Shown one piece after another: positions 41,597 to 51,844 of a stretch of 64,000 bases of DNA (position 1 is the first letter of the stretch; each line of letters opens with the position of its first letter). The stretch spans positions 45,185 to 109,184 of the forward strand of contig NZ_LT607427.1 of the NCBI RefSeq assembly GCF_900095225.1, given 5' to 3'. The DNA comes from Pseudomonas sp. UMAB-08. GTDB lineage: Bacteria > Pseudomonadota > Gammaproteobacteria > Pseudomonadales > Pseudomonadaceae. The notes under the pieces are model-generated. The model saw nothing but the letters and a program-made list of their open reading frames with translations, had not been told where the DNA came from and searched no databases. The translations under genes and the position numbers were made by a program.

Positions 41597-42432
41597 GCTT
41601 GATTCTCCATCGCAGGGCTATAGACCCGCGGCGCACTGTGTTGCGGCAGGTGGATTAAATTGAGGTTGTGTCGGCGAGCCCATTGCAGGGCGAGGCCGGT
41701 GGGTGAGGACAGGCTGACCAGCGTCTGGATCCGGGCGCGCAGTACTTTCTGGATCAGTTCCAGGCTGCAGCGGCTGGTGACGATGGCAATCCCGCCAGTC
41801 AATGGAATGTTCTGGCGGGTCAACGCACCGATCAGTTTGTCGAGGGCGTTGTGCCGGCCAATGTCTTCGCGGCCCAGCAGCAGCTCTCCAGTACTGTCCA
41901 TGAACAGCGCGGCATGTACCGCGCCGCAATGCTGGCCCAGCGGCTGGAATGCGCTGATGCGTTGGCGCAGCCCTTCCAGCCAGATCGCCGGCGGCAATGG
42001 CGCGCCCGGCAATACATCGAGTTCGGGTAACGCTTGCTCGACCGCTTCCACGCCGCACAGGCCACAGCCGCTGGTCCCGGCCAGTTGGCGACGCTGCTGC
42101 TTGAGGTTCCAGAAGGCACGGCTGGCGATCTCCACCTGCGCGTGCTGCGCAGAACCCGAGCCGCTGAGCTTCAGGTCATAGATTTCGTCGGGAGAGGCAA
42201 TGATGCCGCTGCCCAGACTGAAGCCGACGATGAAGTCTTCAAGGTCGGTCGGGCTGACCAGCATCACCGCCTGGCTGATGCCATTGTAGGCAATGGCCAG
42301 CGCCACCTCTTCAGCCAGCGCCGTGCTCCCCGAGTCTTCGCGCTCAAGGTTTGAGTAGCTGTAGGTGTGGCTTGCGGCGGACGCTGGCGAGTGCAATGCG
42401 GGCGCCGTGCTGACCGTGCGCTTGGCGGGCAT
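41593..42432 (-). CDS. fdhD: Formate dehydrogenase accessory sulfurtransferase FdhD
   Basis: The 279-residue protein contains the catalytic CxxC motif in GTSGCGLCGVEA and the family segments GREDIGRHNALDKLIG and TSRCSLELIQK. It passes sulfur from IscS to the molybdenum cofactor of formate dehydrogenases. It is translationally coupled to the oxidoreductase downstream. Confidence 0.95.
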   Translation of the reverse strand: MPAKRTVSTAPALHSPASAASHTYSYSNLEREDSGSTALAEEVALAIAYNGISQAVMLVSPTDLEDFIVGFSLGSGIIASPDEIYDLKLSGSGSAQHAQVEIASRAFWNLKQQRRQLAGTSGCGLCGVEAVEQALPELDVLPGAPLPPAIWLEGLRQRISAFQPLGQHCGAVHAALFMDSTGELLLGREDIGRHNALDKLIGALTRQNIPLTGGIAIVTSRCSLELIQKVLRARIQTLVSLSSPTGLALQWARRHNLNLIHLPQHSAPRVYSPAMENQA

Positions 42433-42525
42433 GGGAAAGTACCGGCAGATTAGTAGCCTTTAGCCTAGGCCTGTCGTCCGATAACGTCTAATCGCTAGTG
42501 CTGATGCCTTGATAGATGACGTCGA

Positions 42526-43413
42526 TCAAGATGCCTCGATGATTTTCTGGTAAGCAGCGAAGCATGCTTCGGCCAGTGCGGATCGCGGCGCGCTGCGACG
42601 CATGATCAAACCCAGCCGGGCCAGGGTCTTGGCATCCGCGATGGGGTGCAGGCGCAGGTGCTCGGTCAGGGTCTCCAGACCGCCATCAAGCGGCATGATC
42701 GCGCAACAGAAACCGCCATGCACCGCTTGCAGCAATTGATGGACCGCGTCGGTTTGCAACAAGGGCAGGGGGTTAAGGCCGCGACTGTGGAAATTGTGGT
42801 CGATGGACTGACGGAAGTGCATGCCGCTGGTCAGCAGGCCGAGGGGCAGCTCGATCAGGCTTTCCCAGCTGAGTGGATCTTCACCGAAGCTGAAGTGACG
42901 GTGATCGTAAAGCAGGCCCATGCGTGTTTGTGCGAGTGCCAGGGAATCAAAGCGCTCGCCGTCGAGCCTGTCCAGATATGACACGCCCAGATCCAGCTGA
43001 TTGCTCGCCAGTTGCTCCAGAATCTGCTCGGAGCTGAGCGCCGACAGTTCGAAGCGCAGGTTGGGGTGCAACTGATGCATGCGTTGCATCAGTTGCAGTG
43101 GATCGAAACTCGACAGCGGCACCACGCCCAGGCGCAACGTGCCGACCAGATGCCCCCGACACGCTGCCGCCTCTGCATACAAGCCGTCATAGGCGGCGAG
43201 TACCGTCCGCGCCCAGGCCAGTACCCGTTCACCCGGCGCGGTAAAACTTTCGAAGCGCTGACCACGATTGACCAGCGGCAATTCCAGCTCTTCTTCCAGG
43301 CTGCGCAGGCGCATCGACAGGGTCGGCTGGGTAATGTGGCAGCGCGCCGCCGCCTGGCCGAAGTGCCGGGTCTCGTCGAGGGCGATGAGGAATTTAAGCT
43401 GTTTGATGTCCAT
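42526..43413 (-). CDS. LysR-family transcriptional regulator
   Basis: The 295-residue protein has the LysR winged HTH (MDIKQLKFLIALDETRHFGQ, then CHITQPTLSMRLRSLEEELE) and a periplasmic-binding-like effector domain. It lies upstream of fdhD on the same strand, 93 bp away, and may control fdhD-ydeP. The effector is unknown. Confidence 0.9.
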   Translation of the reverse strand: MDIKQLKFLIALDETRHFGQAAARCHITQPTLSMRLRSLEEELELPLVNRGQRFESFTAPGERVLAWARTVLAAYDGLYAEAAACRGHLVGTLRLGVVPLSSFDPLQLMQRMHQLHPNLRFELSALSSEQILEQLASNQLDLGVSYLDRLDGERFDSLALAQTRMGLLYDHRHFSFGEDPLSWESLIELPLGLLTSGMHFRQSIDHNFHSRGLNPLPLLQTDAVHQLLQAVHGGFCCAIMPLDGGLETLTEHLRLHPIADAKTLARLGLIMRRSAPRSALAEACFAAYQKIIEAS

Positions 43414-43449
43414 CTACGCTCCGGGGGCGTTATGCAGGCAGTTCATCCC

Positions 43450-43524
43450 GTAGGAGCTGGCTTTCCTGCGATCAGGTTGACGCGGTGTCTCAGTTAAAAC
43501 GCCATCGCGGGCAAGCCCGCTCCA
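43450..43524. repeat. Degenerate REPIN
   Basis: GTAGGAGCTGGCTTTCCTGC (43450 onwards) and ATCGCGGGCAAGCCCGCTCC (43504 onwards) are opposite REP arms, the first diverged. The spacing is larger than in the perfect REPIN at 14267. Confidence 0.8.
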
Positions 43525-43534
43525 GTCCGCGCAG

Positions 43535-44197
43535 CTAAAGCCCCGCAATCAATGCCCGATAATCCGCTACCGCGGCAAACTCTTCGGTGTTCTTCGGGCC
43601 TTTGCGGCTGTCGGGTTGGCTGACGGCCAGCAGATGGGCGACCCCGAATGTCCGGGCGCTGCGCAGGATCGGCAGGGTGTCATCGATAAACAGGCTGCGA
43701 CCCGGTTCGAAGGCGATGTCGGCGTGCAACGCGTCCCAGAACTGCGCGTTCTCTTTGGCGAACCCATAGTCGTGGGAGCTGATCATGCGTTCGAAGTAGG
43801 GCGCCAGTTGCACCCGCTCCATCTTTAATGACAGCGAGTCGCGGTGGGCGTTGGTGATCATGATCACGCGTTTGCCGGCCTGCTTGATCGCCATCAGAAA
43901 CGTTTCGGCATCCGGGCGCAGGGAGATCAGGTGCGCAGTTTCCAGTTTCAGCTCGCGCAGCGGCAGCTTCAGTTCGGCGCTCCAGAAGTCCAGGCAGTAC
44001 CAGTTGAGCGTGCCGGCGTTCTGCTCGAACAGCGGCGCCATTTCCAGTTCGGCCATGGCGCGGCTGACCCCGTGCAGTTCGGCGTAGCGCTGTGGCAGGT
44101 GTTCCATCCAGAAATGGTTGTCGTAATGCAAGTCGAGCAGGGTGCCGTCCATATCGAGCAGAACGGTATCAATGTCGCGCCAGGGTAAAGAAGGCAT
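43535..44197 (-). CDS. yrfG: HAD-family GMP/IMP nucleotidase (YrfG-like)
   Basis: The 220-residue HAD phosphatase shows motif I DMDGTLLDLHYDNHFW, motif II MITNAHRD, Lys in the SLKMERV/FAKENAQF region and motif IV FIDDTLPIL. The aromatic-rich stretch after motif I is typical of YrfG, which dephosphorylates GMP and IMP. It is divergent from nudE, the same linkage as in E. coli. Confidence 0.88.
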   Translation of the reverse strand: MPSLPWRDIDTVLLDMDGTLLDLHYDNHFWMEHLPQRYAELHGVSRAMAELEMAPLFEQNAGTLNWYCLDFWSAELKLPLRELKLETAHLISLRPDAETFLMAIKQAGKRVIMITNAHRDSLSLKMERVQLAPYFERMISSHDYGFAKENAQFWDALHADIAFEPGRSLFIDDTLPILRSARTFGVAHLLAVSQPDSRKGPKNTEEFAAVADYRALIAGL

Positions 44198-44296
44198 TCA
44201 GGTCTCTCGGGCGGTGAATGAGCCACGTCAGCATATCCGACACAGACAATCGGGAAAGCCACGGTATAGTACTCCGTCCACGCCAAGGAGCTTGCC

Positions 44297-44863
44297 ATGC
44301 GACAGAAACCCACCATCCTCGCCCGCGAAATCGTCGCCAGTAGCCATCTGTTCCGTGTCGAAGCGTTGCAGTTACGTTTCGCCAACGGCGTTGAGCGCAC
44401 TTACGAGCGTCTAGTGGGCAGAGGCGTTGGTTATGGCGCAGTGATGATCGTCGCGATGCTCGATGCCGACCACGCGGTGTTGGTCGAGGAGTACTGCGGG
44501 GGGACCGACGAGTACGAGTTGTCCTTGCCCAAGGGCCTGATCGAACCGGGTGAAGACATTCTGGCCGCTGCCAATCGTGAGCTCAAGGAGGAGGCCGGGT
44601 TTGGCGCTCATCAGCTTGAGCATCTGACCGAGCTGTCGCTGTCGCCCGGTTACATGAGCCAGAAGATTCAGGTGGTATTGGCCACTGATTTGTATGAAGA
44701 GAGCCTGCCGGGCGATGAACCAGAGCCGATGCGCGTCGACAAGGTCAATCTGCGCGAACTGTCCAGCCTGATTCAACACCCCCAGTTCAGCGAGGGCCGT
44801 GCGTTGGCGGCGCTGTACCTGGTCCGTGACTTATTGACCCAGCGTGGAGTATTCCAGCCATGA
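44297..44863 (+). CDS. nudE: ADP compounds hydrolase NudE
   Basis: The 188-residue Nudix enzyme carries the Nudix box GLIEPGEDILAAANRELKEE followed by AGF. AAGGAG precedes ATG 44297. NudE hydrolyses ADP-ribose, Ap3A and NADH. Its stop overlaps the cysQ start by four bases. Confidence 0.93.
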   Translation: MRQKPTILAREIVASSHLFRVEALQLRFANGVERTYERLVGRGVGYGAVMIVAMLDADHAVLVEEYCGGTDEYELSLPKGLIEPGEDILAAANRELKEEAGFGAHQLEHLTELSLSPGYMSQKIQVVLATDLYEESLPGDEPEPMRVDKVNLRELSSLIQHPQFSEGRALAALYLVRDLLTQRGVFQP

Positions 44864-45708
44864 CTCAAGTGTTCGCCCATCTGCCGCATCCGTTGTTGGC
44901 GCCCGTGATTGAACTGGCCAGACGTGCCGGCGAAGTGATCCTGCCGTATTGGCGCGCAAATGTGGCCGTTGTCGCCAAGGCCGATGCATCGCCCGTCACC
45001 GCTGCGGATATAGCGGCCCATCATCTATTGGTCGCGGGTTTGCAGGCGCTGGCGCCTGACATTCATGTGCTGTCCGAAGAAGATGCCGACATTCCCCTCC
45101 GTGAGCGCGCCACCTGGGAGCGATGGTGGCTGGTCGATCCACTGGATGGCACCAAGGAATTCATTTCCGGCAGCGAAGAATTCACCGTCAACATCGCCCT
45201 GATCGAACAGGGGCGTGTGGTGTTTGGCGTGGTCTCGATGCCCACCAACAATCGCTGCTACTTCGGCGGTGCAGGGTTGGGCGCGTGGCGCAGTGACGAT
45301 GAGGACCATGCTGCGCCGATCCGCGTGCGAACGGCGCCAGCACCCGGCGAAGCGTTTACCGTGGTCGCCAGCCGTCGTCATACCAGCCCGGAACAGGAAC
45401 GCTTGTTGGCGGGATTGTCCGAGAGCCTGGGTGATTTGCAACTGACCAGCGTGGGCAGCTCACTGAAATTCTGCCTGCTGGCCGAAGGTGCCGCCGATTG
45501 TTATCCGCGCCTGGCGCCGACGTCGCAGTGGGACACCGCCGCCGCTCAAGGTGTACTCGAAGGCGCAGGCGGCGAAGTGCTCGACCTGGCAGGCGAGACG
45601 TTCAGCTACCCGTCGCGTGAGTCGCTACTCAATACCTCGTTTCTCGCGTTGCCGGCGAATGCGCCGTGGCGCAGCAAGCTGTTGGCGCTGGCCAAGTCCG
45701 GGCTATAG
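44860..45708 (+). CDS. cysQ: 3'(2'),5'-bisphosphate nucleotidase CysQ
   Basis: The 282-residue inositol-monophosphatase-fold enzyme shows the metal-binding motifs VLSEEDADIP and WLVDPLDGTKEFISGSEEFT and the C-terminal YPRLAPTSQWDTAAAQGVLE. It recycles PAP from sulfate assimilation. It is translationally coupled to nudE. Confidence 0.95.
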   Translation: MTQVFAHLPHPLLAPVIELARRAGEVILPYWRANVAVVAKADASPVTAADIAAHHLLVAGLQALAPDIHVLSEEDADIPLRERATWERWWLVDPLDGTKEFISGSEEFTVNIALIEQGRVVFGVVSMPTNNRCYFGGAGLGAWRSDDEDHAAPIRVRTAPAPGEAFTVVASRRHTSPEQERLLAGLSESLGDLQLTSVGSSLKFCLLAEGAADCYPRLAPTSQWDTAAAQGVLEGAGGEVLDLAGETFSYPSRESLLNTSFLALPANAPWRSKLLALAKSGL

Positions 45709-45711
45709 GGC

Positions 45712-46167
45712 TTAACGGTGCAACACAAACTGCCCGCTGAAACGTACTGCCGCGTCGTCGCTGCCCTGATTGAAAATGTGCGTCGGCAAGGTCAAGCGGG
45801 CGCGGCCATAGCGGCGGTATGTGCTTAGAAACTTTTCCCATACCGCATCCTCCGGCGCCTCGCACGTGGCGATGGCATCGACGGTGACCGGTAGCGGATA
45901 GCTGATCTGCCCTTCCTGAATCACGATGTGCCCGTCTTCGATCCCTTCTTCGCGCAGGCGCAAATGCAGCCAGCCCCAACCTGCCAGCACGGCCGCGCAG
46001 TACAGGCTGCCGCCGAACATCGTGCTTTTGTGATTGGTGTTGGGGGCCAGGGGTAACTGCAGACGCAGCTGTCGCCCTTGCCAGCTGAGCACCTTGAGGC
46101 CCATCTCGCGGGTCAGCGGAATGTCGTGGTGCAGCACCTTCTGCAAATGATGGCTGTCATTATTCAT
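45712..46167 (-). CDS. YiiD-C/hotdog-type putative thioesterase
   Basis: The 151-residue protein starts at ATG 46165-46167 behind AGGAG. It has the hotdog-fold pattern MFGGSLYCAAVLAGWGWLHL and LAPNTNHKSTMFGG seen in the C-terminal thioesterase domain of YiiD. The substrate acyl-CoA is unknown. It lies 15 bp after the dctD stop on the same strand, so may be co-transcribed. Confidence 0.82.
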   Translation of the reverse strand: MNNDSHHLQKVLHHDIPLTREMGLKVLSWQGRQLRLQLPLAPNTNHKSTMFGGSLYCAAVLAGWGWLHLRLREEGIEDGHIVIQEGQISYPLPVTVDAIATCEAPEDAVWEKFLSTYRRYGRARLTLPTHIFNQGSDDAAVRFSGQFVLHR

Positions 46168-46182
46168 GCGGGCTCCTTTCAA

Positions 46183-47571
46183 TCAATCGAGTTCATCGGC
46201 AGCGCTGCCGCTGCTGTCACCAAAGCTCAGGCCGTGTTTGCGCAACTTGTCGTGCAGGGTTTTGCGTGGCAGCCCCAGGGCTTCGGCGAGGCTGCGCACG
46301 GAACTGTGAGGCCGGGTCAGCTCTGCTGCGATCAGAGACCGTTCGAAGCTTTCAACCTGCTCGCTGAGCCCGCCTCCGGTGGTTGGCATGTTAGGGACTT
46401 CATTGCCTTCAAGGGCCAGTTCCAGGCCAAGGGCAAAGCGCTCGGCGACGTTTTGCAGTTCGCGCACATTGCCCGGCCAGGTGTGCCGCAACAGCAGGGC
46501 GCGTTGGCCCGGTTGCAGTTCGTGTTTGGGCAACCCGTGGCGAGTGCTGGCTGAGTCGGCGAAGTGCTGGAACAGCATCAACGCGTCTTCGCCACGCTCG
46601 CGCAGCGGTGGGATTTTCAGCGGCGCGACATTCAGCCGGTAATACAAGTCGGCGCGGAAGCGTCCTTGATCGGCAGACTGACGCAGGTCTTCTTTGGTCG
46701 CGGCAATTACCCGGATATCCAGTGGAATCTGCTGATTGCCGCCCAGGCGCTCGACCACGCGCTCTTGCAGCAAGCGCAGCAATTTGACCTGTACCTCCAG
46801 GCTCATGCTCTCGATTTCATCGAGAAACAGCGTACCGCCGTTGGCGAATTCGAACTTGCCGATCCGGCGTTTTTGCGCGCCTGTGAACGCCCCCGGTTCA
46901 TGCCCGAACAGCTCGCTTTCGACGACGGACTCGGCCAGAGCGCCGGCGTTGATCGCGACAAAAGGACCGGCACGGCGGTTGGACAGGTCGTGCAAGGCGC
47001 GGGCAACCACTTCTTTGCCGGTGCCGGTTTCGCCGAGTATCAGCACGTCGGCCTTGGTCGCGGCCAAGGCGCCGATCTGTTCACGCAGACGCAACATTGG
47101 CGCGGACTGGCCGACCAGGCGCGTACTCAATTGCGTACGATCACTCAAGGCCAGGCGCAGGCTGCGGTTGTCCAGCACCAGGCTGCGCAGATCGAGCGCG
47201 CGGCGCACGCTGTCGAGCATCGCGTCGCTGGAGAACGGTTTTTCCAGGAAGTCATAGGCACCGGCGCGCATGGCTTGCACCGCCAACGGCACGTCGCCGT
47301 GACCGGTCATCAGCAGCACGGGCAGTTCCGGGTCCTGAGTATGCAGTTGCGTGAGCAGTTCGAGCCCGTCTATGCCCGGCATGCGGATATCACTCACCAC
47401 CACGCCCGGCCAGTCGCGCTCAATGCGACTCGCCAGGCCCTTGGCGTCGGCCAACGCCAGAACGTGCAAGCCGGCAAGGTCCAGGGTCTGGCTGAGGGCG
47501 CCTCGCAGATGTGGGTCGTCGTCGATCAGCACCACCTGAATCCGGCTGTCGATGGCGTGGTCCGTACTCAT
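46183..47571 (-). CDS. dctD: C4-dicarboxylate response regulator DctD
   Basis: The 462-residue NtrC-type regulator has a receiver (VVLIDDDPHLR, Asp in VVVSDIRMPG), AAA+ domain with GETGTGKE, GAFTGA and GGTLFLDEIESM, and a C-terminal HTH (VRSLAEALGLPRKTLHDKLR). The sequence EIESM and the pairing with a DctB-type kinase support DctD. It activates sigma-54 promoters of dicarboxylate transport genes; no dctA is in the window. Confidence 0.92.
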   Translation of the reverse strand: MSTDHAIDSRIQVVLIDDDPHLRGALSQTLDLAGLHVLALADAKGLASRIERDWPGVVVSDIRMPGIDGLELLTQLHTQDPELPVLLMTGHGDVPLAVQAMRAGAYDFLEKPFSSDAMLDSVRRALDLRSLVLDNRSLRLALSDRTQLSTRLVGQSAPMLRLREQIGALAATKADVLILGETGTGKEVVARALHDLSNRRAGPFVAINAGALAESVVESELFGHEPGAFTGAQKRRIGKFEFANGGTLFLDEIESMSLEVQVKLLRLLQERVVERLGGNQQIPLDIRVIAATKEDLRQSADQGRFRADLYYRLNVAPLKIPPLRERGEDALMLFQHFADSASTRHGLPKHELQPGQRALLLRHTWPGNVRELQNVAERFALGLELALEGNEVPNMPTTGGGLSEQVESFERSLIAAELTRPHSSVRSLAEALGLPRKTLHDKLRKHGLSFGDSSGSAADELD

Positions 47572-49382
47572 GCAGATAGATCCTCTGGCGGTTGAAGATT
47601 GACCCCGGACGCCCCGGCCCGCAGGTGCAGGGTCAGCAGGGCGCCGCCGTCAGGATGATTGGCGAGCAGTAACTCGCCGCCCAACGCGCGCATCAGCGTA
47701 TCGCAAATCGCCAGGCCGAGGCCCAAACCCTGGGTGCGGGTCTTGGTGGTGAAAAACGGCTCGCGGGCACGGGCCAGTGCTTCTTTGGAAAACCCCGGGC
47801 CATTATCGCGGATATACAGATTGACGCCTTCGGGGGTCTGTTCGGCACTCAGCCAGAGTTTGCGTGGCGGACCTTTTTCGGTGAGCGCATCAAGGGCATT
47901 GGCCAACAGGTTACCGAGTACCTGACGCAAGCGGGTTTCACCGGCCTGAACCCATAATGTCGCGTCCGGCAAGTCGCGGATCAGTTCGACCTCCATCGCC
48001 CGACGGCGTTTGGACAGCAGCGCCAAGGCATCGTCGAGCGCCGGTTGCAGGGCGACACTTTCCGGTGCATGCCGGTCGCGTCGGGCGAAAGCGCGCAGGT
48101 GGGCGATGATCGAGGCCATGCGTCCGGTGAGTTCGCTGATCAGCTTGAGATTGCCCCGAGCGTCTTCGGTGCGTTCGTGATCGAGCAACACTTCGGCGTT
48201 TTCCGCATAGCTGCGGATCGCCGCCAGCGGTTGATTGAGTTCATGGCTAATGCTCGCGGACATGGTCCCGAGTGCCGAGAGTTTGCCGGCCTGCACCAGT
48301 TCGTCTTGCGCGCGGACGAGTTCCTGCTGCGCCTGCTCGCGTTCCAGCACTTCTTGCTTGAGTCGGCTGTTCAGGCCTTCGAGGTCGGCGGTACGTTCGA
48401 TTACGCGCATTTCCAGCTCGCGACGGGCCTTGGCTTCGAAGGCAATGCGGTCCAGGTAATGGCGTCGGCGTTGCATCATCAGACCCAGCAGCAGCATCAG
48501 CACCAACAGGGTCGCGCCGCCGACAGCGACGGCGGTGCGCACCGGTCGGTCGATCAGCCCGCGAGGGGCAAGGATGTTCACGGTCCAGCCGGTCTCGTCG
48601 ATCTGCTGGGTTTGCGTCAGCCAGGCCTTTGCGTCGAGGTTCAGCGGCTTCGGGTTCCGGGTCGGATAGGGCTGGATGGCGTTGATGGCTTGCTGTTCGT
48701 CCTGGTTCAACGGACGGGTCGCACGAAAGCGCCATTCCGGGTTCGAGGTCAGGATCACCACGCCATTGTGATCGGTCAGAAGCAATTGCTCCGGGGTCTT
48801 GCCCCACAAGGTCTCGGTGCGATCCAGATCGACCTTGACCACCAGCACACCGATCACCTTGTCGCCATCGTGCACGGCACCGGCAAAGAAGTAACCACGT
48901 TTGGCCGACGTCGTGCCCAAGCCGAAAAAACGCCCCAGGCGGCCGGCCATGGCTTCACTGAAGTAAGGGCGAAAGGCAAAGTTGCGGCCCACGAAACTGT
49001 CGTGTTTGTCCCAGTTGGACGCTGCCAGCGTATTGCCGCTGGGGTCCATCAGGTACATCACCTCTGCCCCGGTCTGTTCGCATATATCCTTGAGCAACCG
49101 GTTGGCGTCTTCCAGGGTGACCTTTTGCTCCGGGTTCGCCAACACCGCGCGCAGGGCTGGCAGATCGCCGAGAATTTGTGGCAATACTTCATAGCGATGC
49201 AGGGTGCCGAGCAGGTTGGCGACGTAGAGATCAAGCGTCTGGCGGTTCTGGCTGACCAGCTCATTGCGGTAATAGCGTTCGGCCAGATGCTGCAGTGGCC
49301 ACAACAGCGGCGCAAGACAAAGCGCCAGCAACGCAAGGCTACGCCAGCGGGGGCGTCGGGCAACGGTGGACGTCGTGATCAT
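47568..49382 (-). CDS. dctB: C4-dicarboxylate sensor histidine kinase DctB
   Basis: The 604-residue kinase has an N-terminal membrane segment, a periplasmic tandem-PAS sensor (SNWDKHDSFVGRNFAFRPYF is the DctB-type ligand segment), a second membrane segment near 285-305 (LLVLMLLLGLMM), a coiled coil, the H-box ASISHELNQPLAAIRSYAEN and ATPase motifs (NLLANALDAL, RDNGPGF, GLGLGLAI). It overlaps dctD by four bases. A large inverted repeat lies in its upstream region. Confidence 0.94.
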   Translation of the reverse strand: MITTSTVARRPRWRSLALLALCLAPLLWPLQHLAERYYRNELVSQNRQTLDLYVANLLGTLHRYEVLPQILGDLPALRAVLANPEQKVTLEDANRLLKDICEQTGAEVMYLMDPSGNTLAASNWDKHDSFVGRNFAFRPYFSEAMAGRLGRFFGLGTTSAKRGYFFAGAVHDGDKVIGVLVVKVDLDRTETLWGKTPEQLLLTDHNGVVILTSNPEWRFRATRPLNQDEQQAINAIQPYPTRNPKPLNLDAKAWLTQTQQIDETGWTVNILAPRGLIDRPVRTAVAVGGATLLVLMLLLGLMMQRRRHYLDRIAFEAKARRELEMRVIERTADLEGLNSRLKQEVLEREQAQQELVRAQDELVQAGKLSALGTMSASISHELNQPLAAIRSYAENAEVLLDHERTEDARGNLKLISELTGRMASIIAHLRAFARRDRHAPESVALQPALDDALALLSKRRRAMEVELIRDLPDATLWVQAGETRLRQVLGNLLANALDALTEKGPPRKLWLSAEQTPEGVNLYIRDNGPGFSKEALARAREPFFTTKTRTQGLGLGLAICDTLMRALGGELLLANHPDGGALLTLHLRAGASGVNLQPPEDLSA

Positions 49383-49425
49383 AAAAATGCGCCAGATGAT
49401 GTTCGCCTGACACGGATTATTGGCA

Positions 49426-49496
49426 GGCGCTGACGTGTCTGCGAACGCGGTGCCTCAGGCACTCCGCGTGACGCCGTTCGCAGACACGTCAGCGCC
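49426..49496. repeat. 22-bp perfect inverted repeat upstream of dctB
   Basis: GGCGCTGACGTGTCTGCGAA (first 20 of arm 49426-49447) and its exact complement (49475-49496) flank 27 bases that contain a smaller stem GTGCC-TCA-GGCAC. There is no T-run. It lies between the rmlD stop and dctB on the same strand and could end the rml transcript, protect mRNA or be a repeat family member. Confidence 0.85.
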
Positions 49497-49533
49497 CACG
49501 CCCTCCGGGCAGAAGCTGATCAACCCATTATGC

Positions 49534-50427
49534 CTACTGCTGACCGGCTAAGCACTCCAGCAACGCGTGATGCCAATCAGGCTGCTGCACCTGCCATTCG
49601 CGGTGCAGAAGACTGCAATCGAGGCGTGAGTTCAGCGGGCGTTCGGCGGGAGTCGGGTAGGCGCTGGACGGAATCGCTTCCAGCGTCGCGCAAGGCTTGC
49701 CTTGTTTGATCAGTTGCTCACCAATGGCCTGAGCAAAACCGAACCACGACGTCTCGCCGCTGGCGGCCAGGTGATACGTACCCCAGGCGCCAGCCTGTCC
49801 GTCGCGCCAGCGTTCGATCAGCAAACGCGTGCTGTGGGCGATGGTGCCAGCCCAGGTGGGTGCGCCGATCTGGTCCGAGACGATGCGCAACTCTGCCCGC
49901 TCTTGCAGCAGGCGTTGCATGGTCAGCAGGAAGTTGCGCCCGTGCAGGGAGTAAACCCAGCTGGTGCGCAGGATCAGGTGTTTGCCCCCCCCCGCCGCAA
50001 TCGCCTGTTCGCCTGCCAGTTTGCTACGGCCATACACACCCAGCGGGTTCGGCACATCCTGCTCGGTATAGGCCGAGTCTTTTTTGCCGTCGAACACGTA
50101 ATCGGTGGAGTAGTGAATCAGGGGGACGCCCAGCCGATCAGCCTCTTCAGCGAAAATGCCGGGTGCCGTGGCATTGATCGCGAAGGCCAGCTCGGGCTCG
50201 TTTTCAGCCTGATCAACGGCGGTGTGCGCTGCCGCATTAATGATCAAGTCCGGACGTAGTGCACGCACGTGGTCACGAATGGCCTCGGGCTGGCCAAGGT
50301 CCAGTTGATCGCGCCCCAGCACGTGCAGTTCGCCGAGATCAGCCAGGCTGTTCTGCAGCTCACGTGACACCTGACCGTGCTGTCCGCTGATCAGTATCTT
50401 CAGGGGTGGTGTGGAGGATTGCGTCAT
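49534..50427 (-). CDS. rmlD: dTDP-4-dehydrorhamnose reductase
   Basis: The 297-residue extended SDR shows the N-terminal glycine-rich ISGQHGQVSRELQ, the catalytic YGRSKLAGEQ and STDYVFDG. It performs the last step of dTDP-L-rhamnose synthesis with NAD(P)H. It is last in rmlBADC and overlaps rmlC by four bases. Confidence 0.95.
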   Translation of the reverse strand: MTQSSTPPLKILISGQHGQVSRELQNSLADLGELHVLGRDQLDLGQPEAIRDHVRALRPDLIINAAAHTAVDQAENEPELAFAINATAPGIFAEEADRLGVPLIHYSTDYVFDGKKDSAYTEQDVPNPLGVYGRSKLAGEQAIAAGGGKHLILRTSWVYSLHGRNFLLTMQRLLQERAELRIVSDQIGAPTWAGTIAHSTRLLIERWRDGQAGAWGTYHLAASGETSWFGFAQAIGEQLIKQGKPCATLEAIPSSAYPTPAERPLNSRLDCSLLHREWQVQQPDWHHALLECLAGQQ

Positions 50428-50968
50428 GAGAACAGCTCAGCCTCGTTCAGGCTTCTACCGTTTTGATCCTTCTCCGACAGTTTCGGGATGTCGGTGAGCT
50501 GCCAGTCGATTGCCAGGTCCGGGTCATCCCAGCGAATGCAGCGCTCGGCACGAGGCTGATAGTAATCGGTGGTCTTGTAGAGAAATTCGGCGTAGTCGCT
50601 GAGTACCAGGAACCCATGGGCAAAGCCTTGCGGGATCCATAACTGACGGTTGTTTTCGGCGGAAAGCAGGACGCTGGCCCAGCGTCCGAAGGTCGGCGAG
50701 CTGCGGCGAATATCCACCGCGACATCCAGCACTTCACCCGCCGTGACCCGAACCAATTTGCCTTGGGCTTGTTCCAGTTGGTAATGCAGGCCTCGCAACA
50801 CGCCCTTTTGCGAGCGTGAATGGTTGTCCTGAACGAAGTCCGCTTCTATGCCTGTGTCTTGTTTAAAGTCGCGCGCATTGAAGCTTTCATAGAAAAACCC
50901 GCGCTCGTCGCCAAATACTTTGGGTTCCAGAATCAGGACCCCTGGCAGCTCAGTCGGTACCACCTTCA

Positions 50969-50969
<1 letters not shown>
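50424..50969 (-). CDS. rmlC: dTDP-4-dehydrorhamnose 3,5-epimerase
   Basis: The 181-residue cupin-type epimerase starts at ATG 50967-50969. Catalytic His is in VLRGLHYQ, with QDNHSRS, and the Tyr base in the FLYKTTDYYQP region. It overlaps rmlA by one base and rmlD by four. Confidence 0.96.

Positions 50970-51840
<871 letters not shown>

Positions 51841-51844
<4 letters not shown>

Noticed and set aside
39962..41602. 546-codon open frame on the plus strand opposite the molybdopterin oxidoreductase
   Set aside because: Antisense shadow in GC-rich DNA; the minus-strand gene has clear family motifs.
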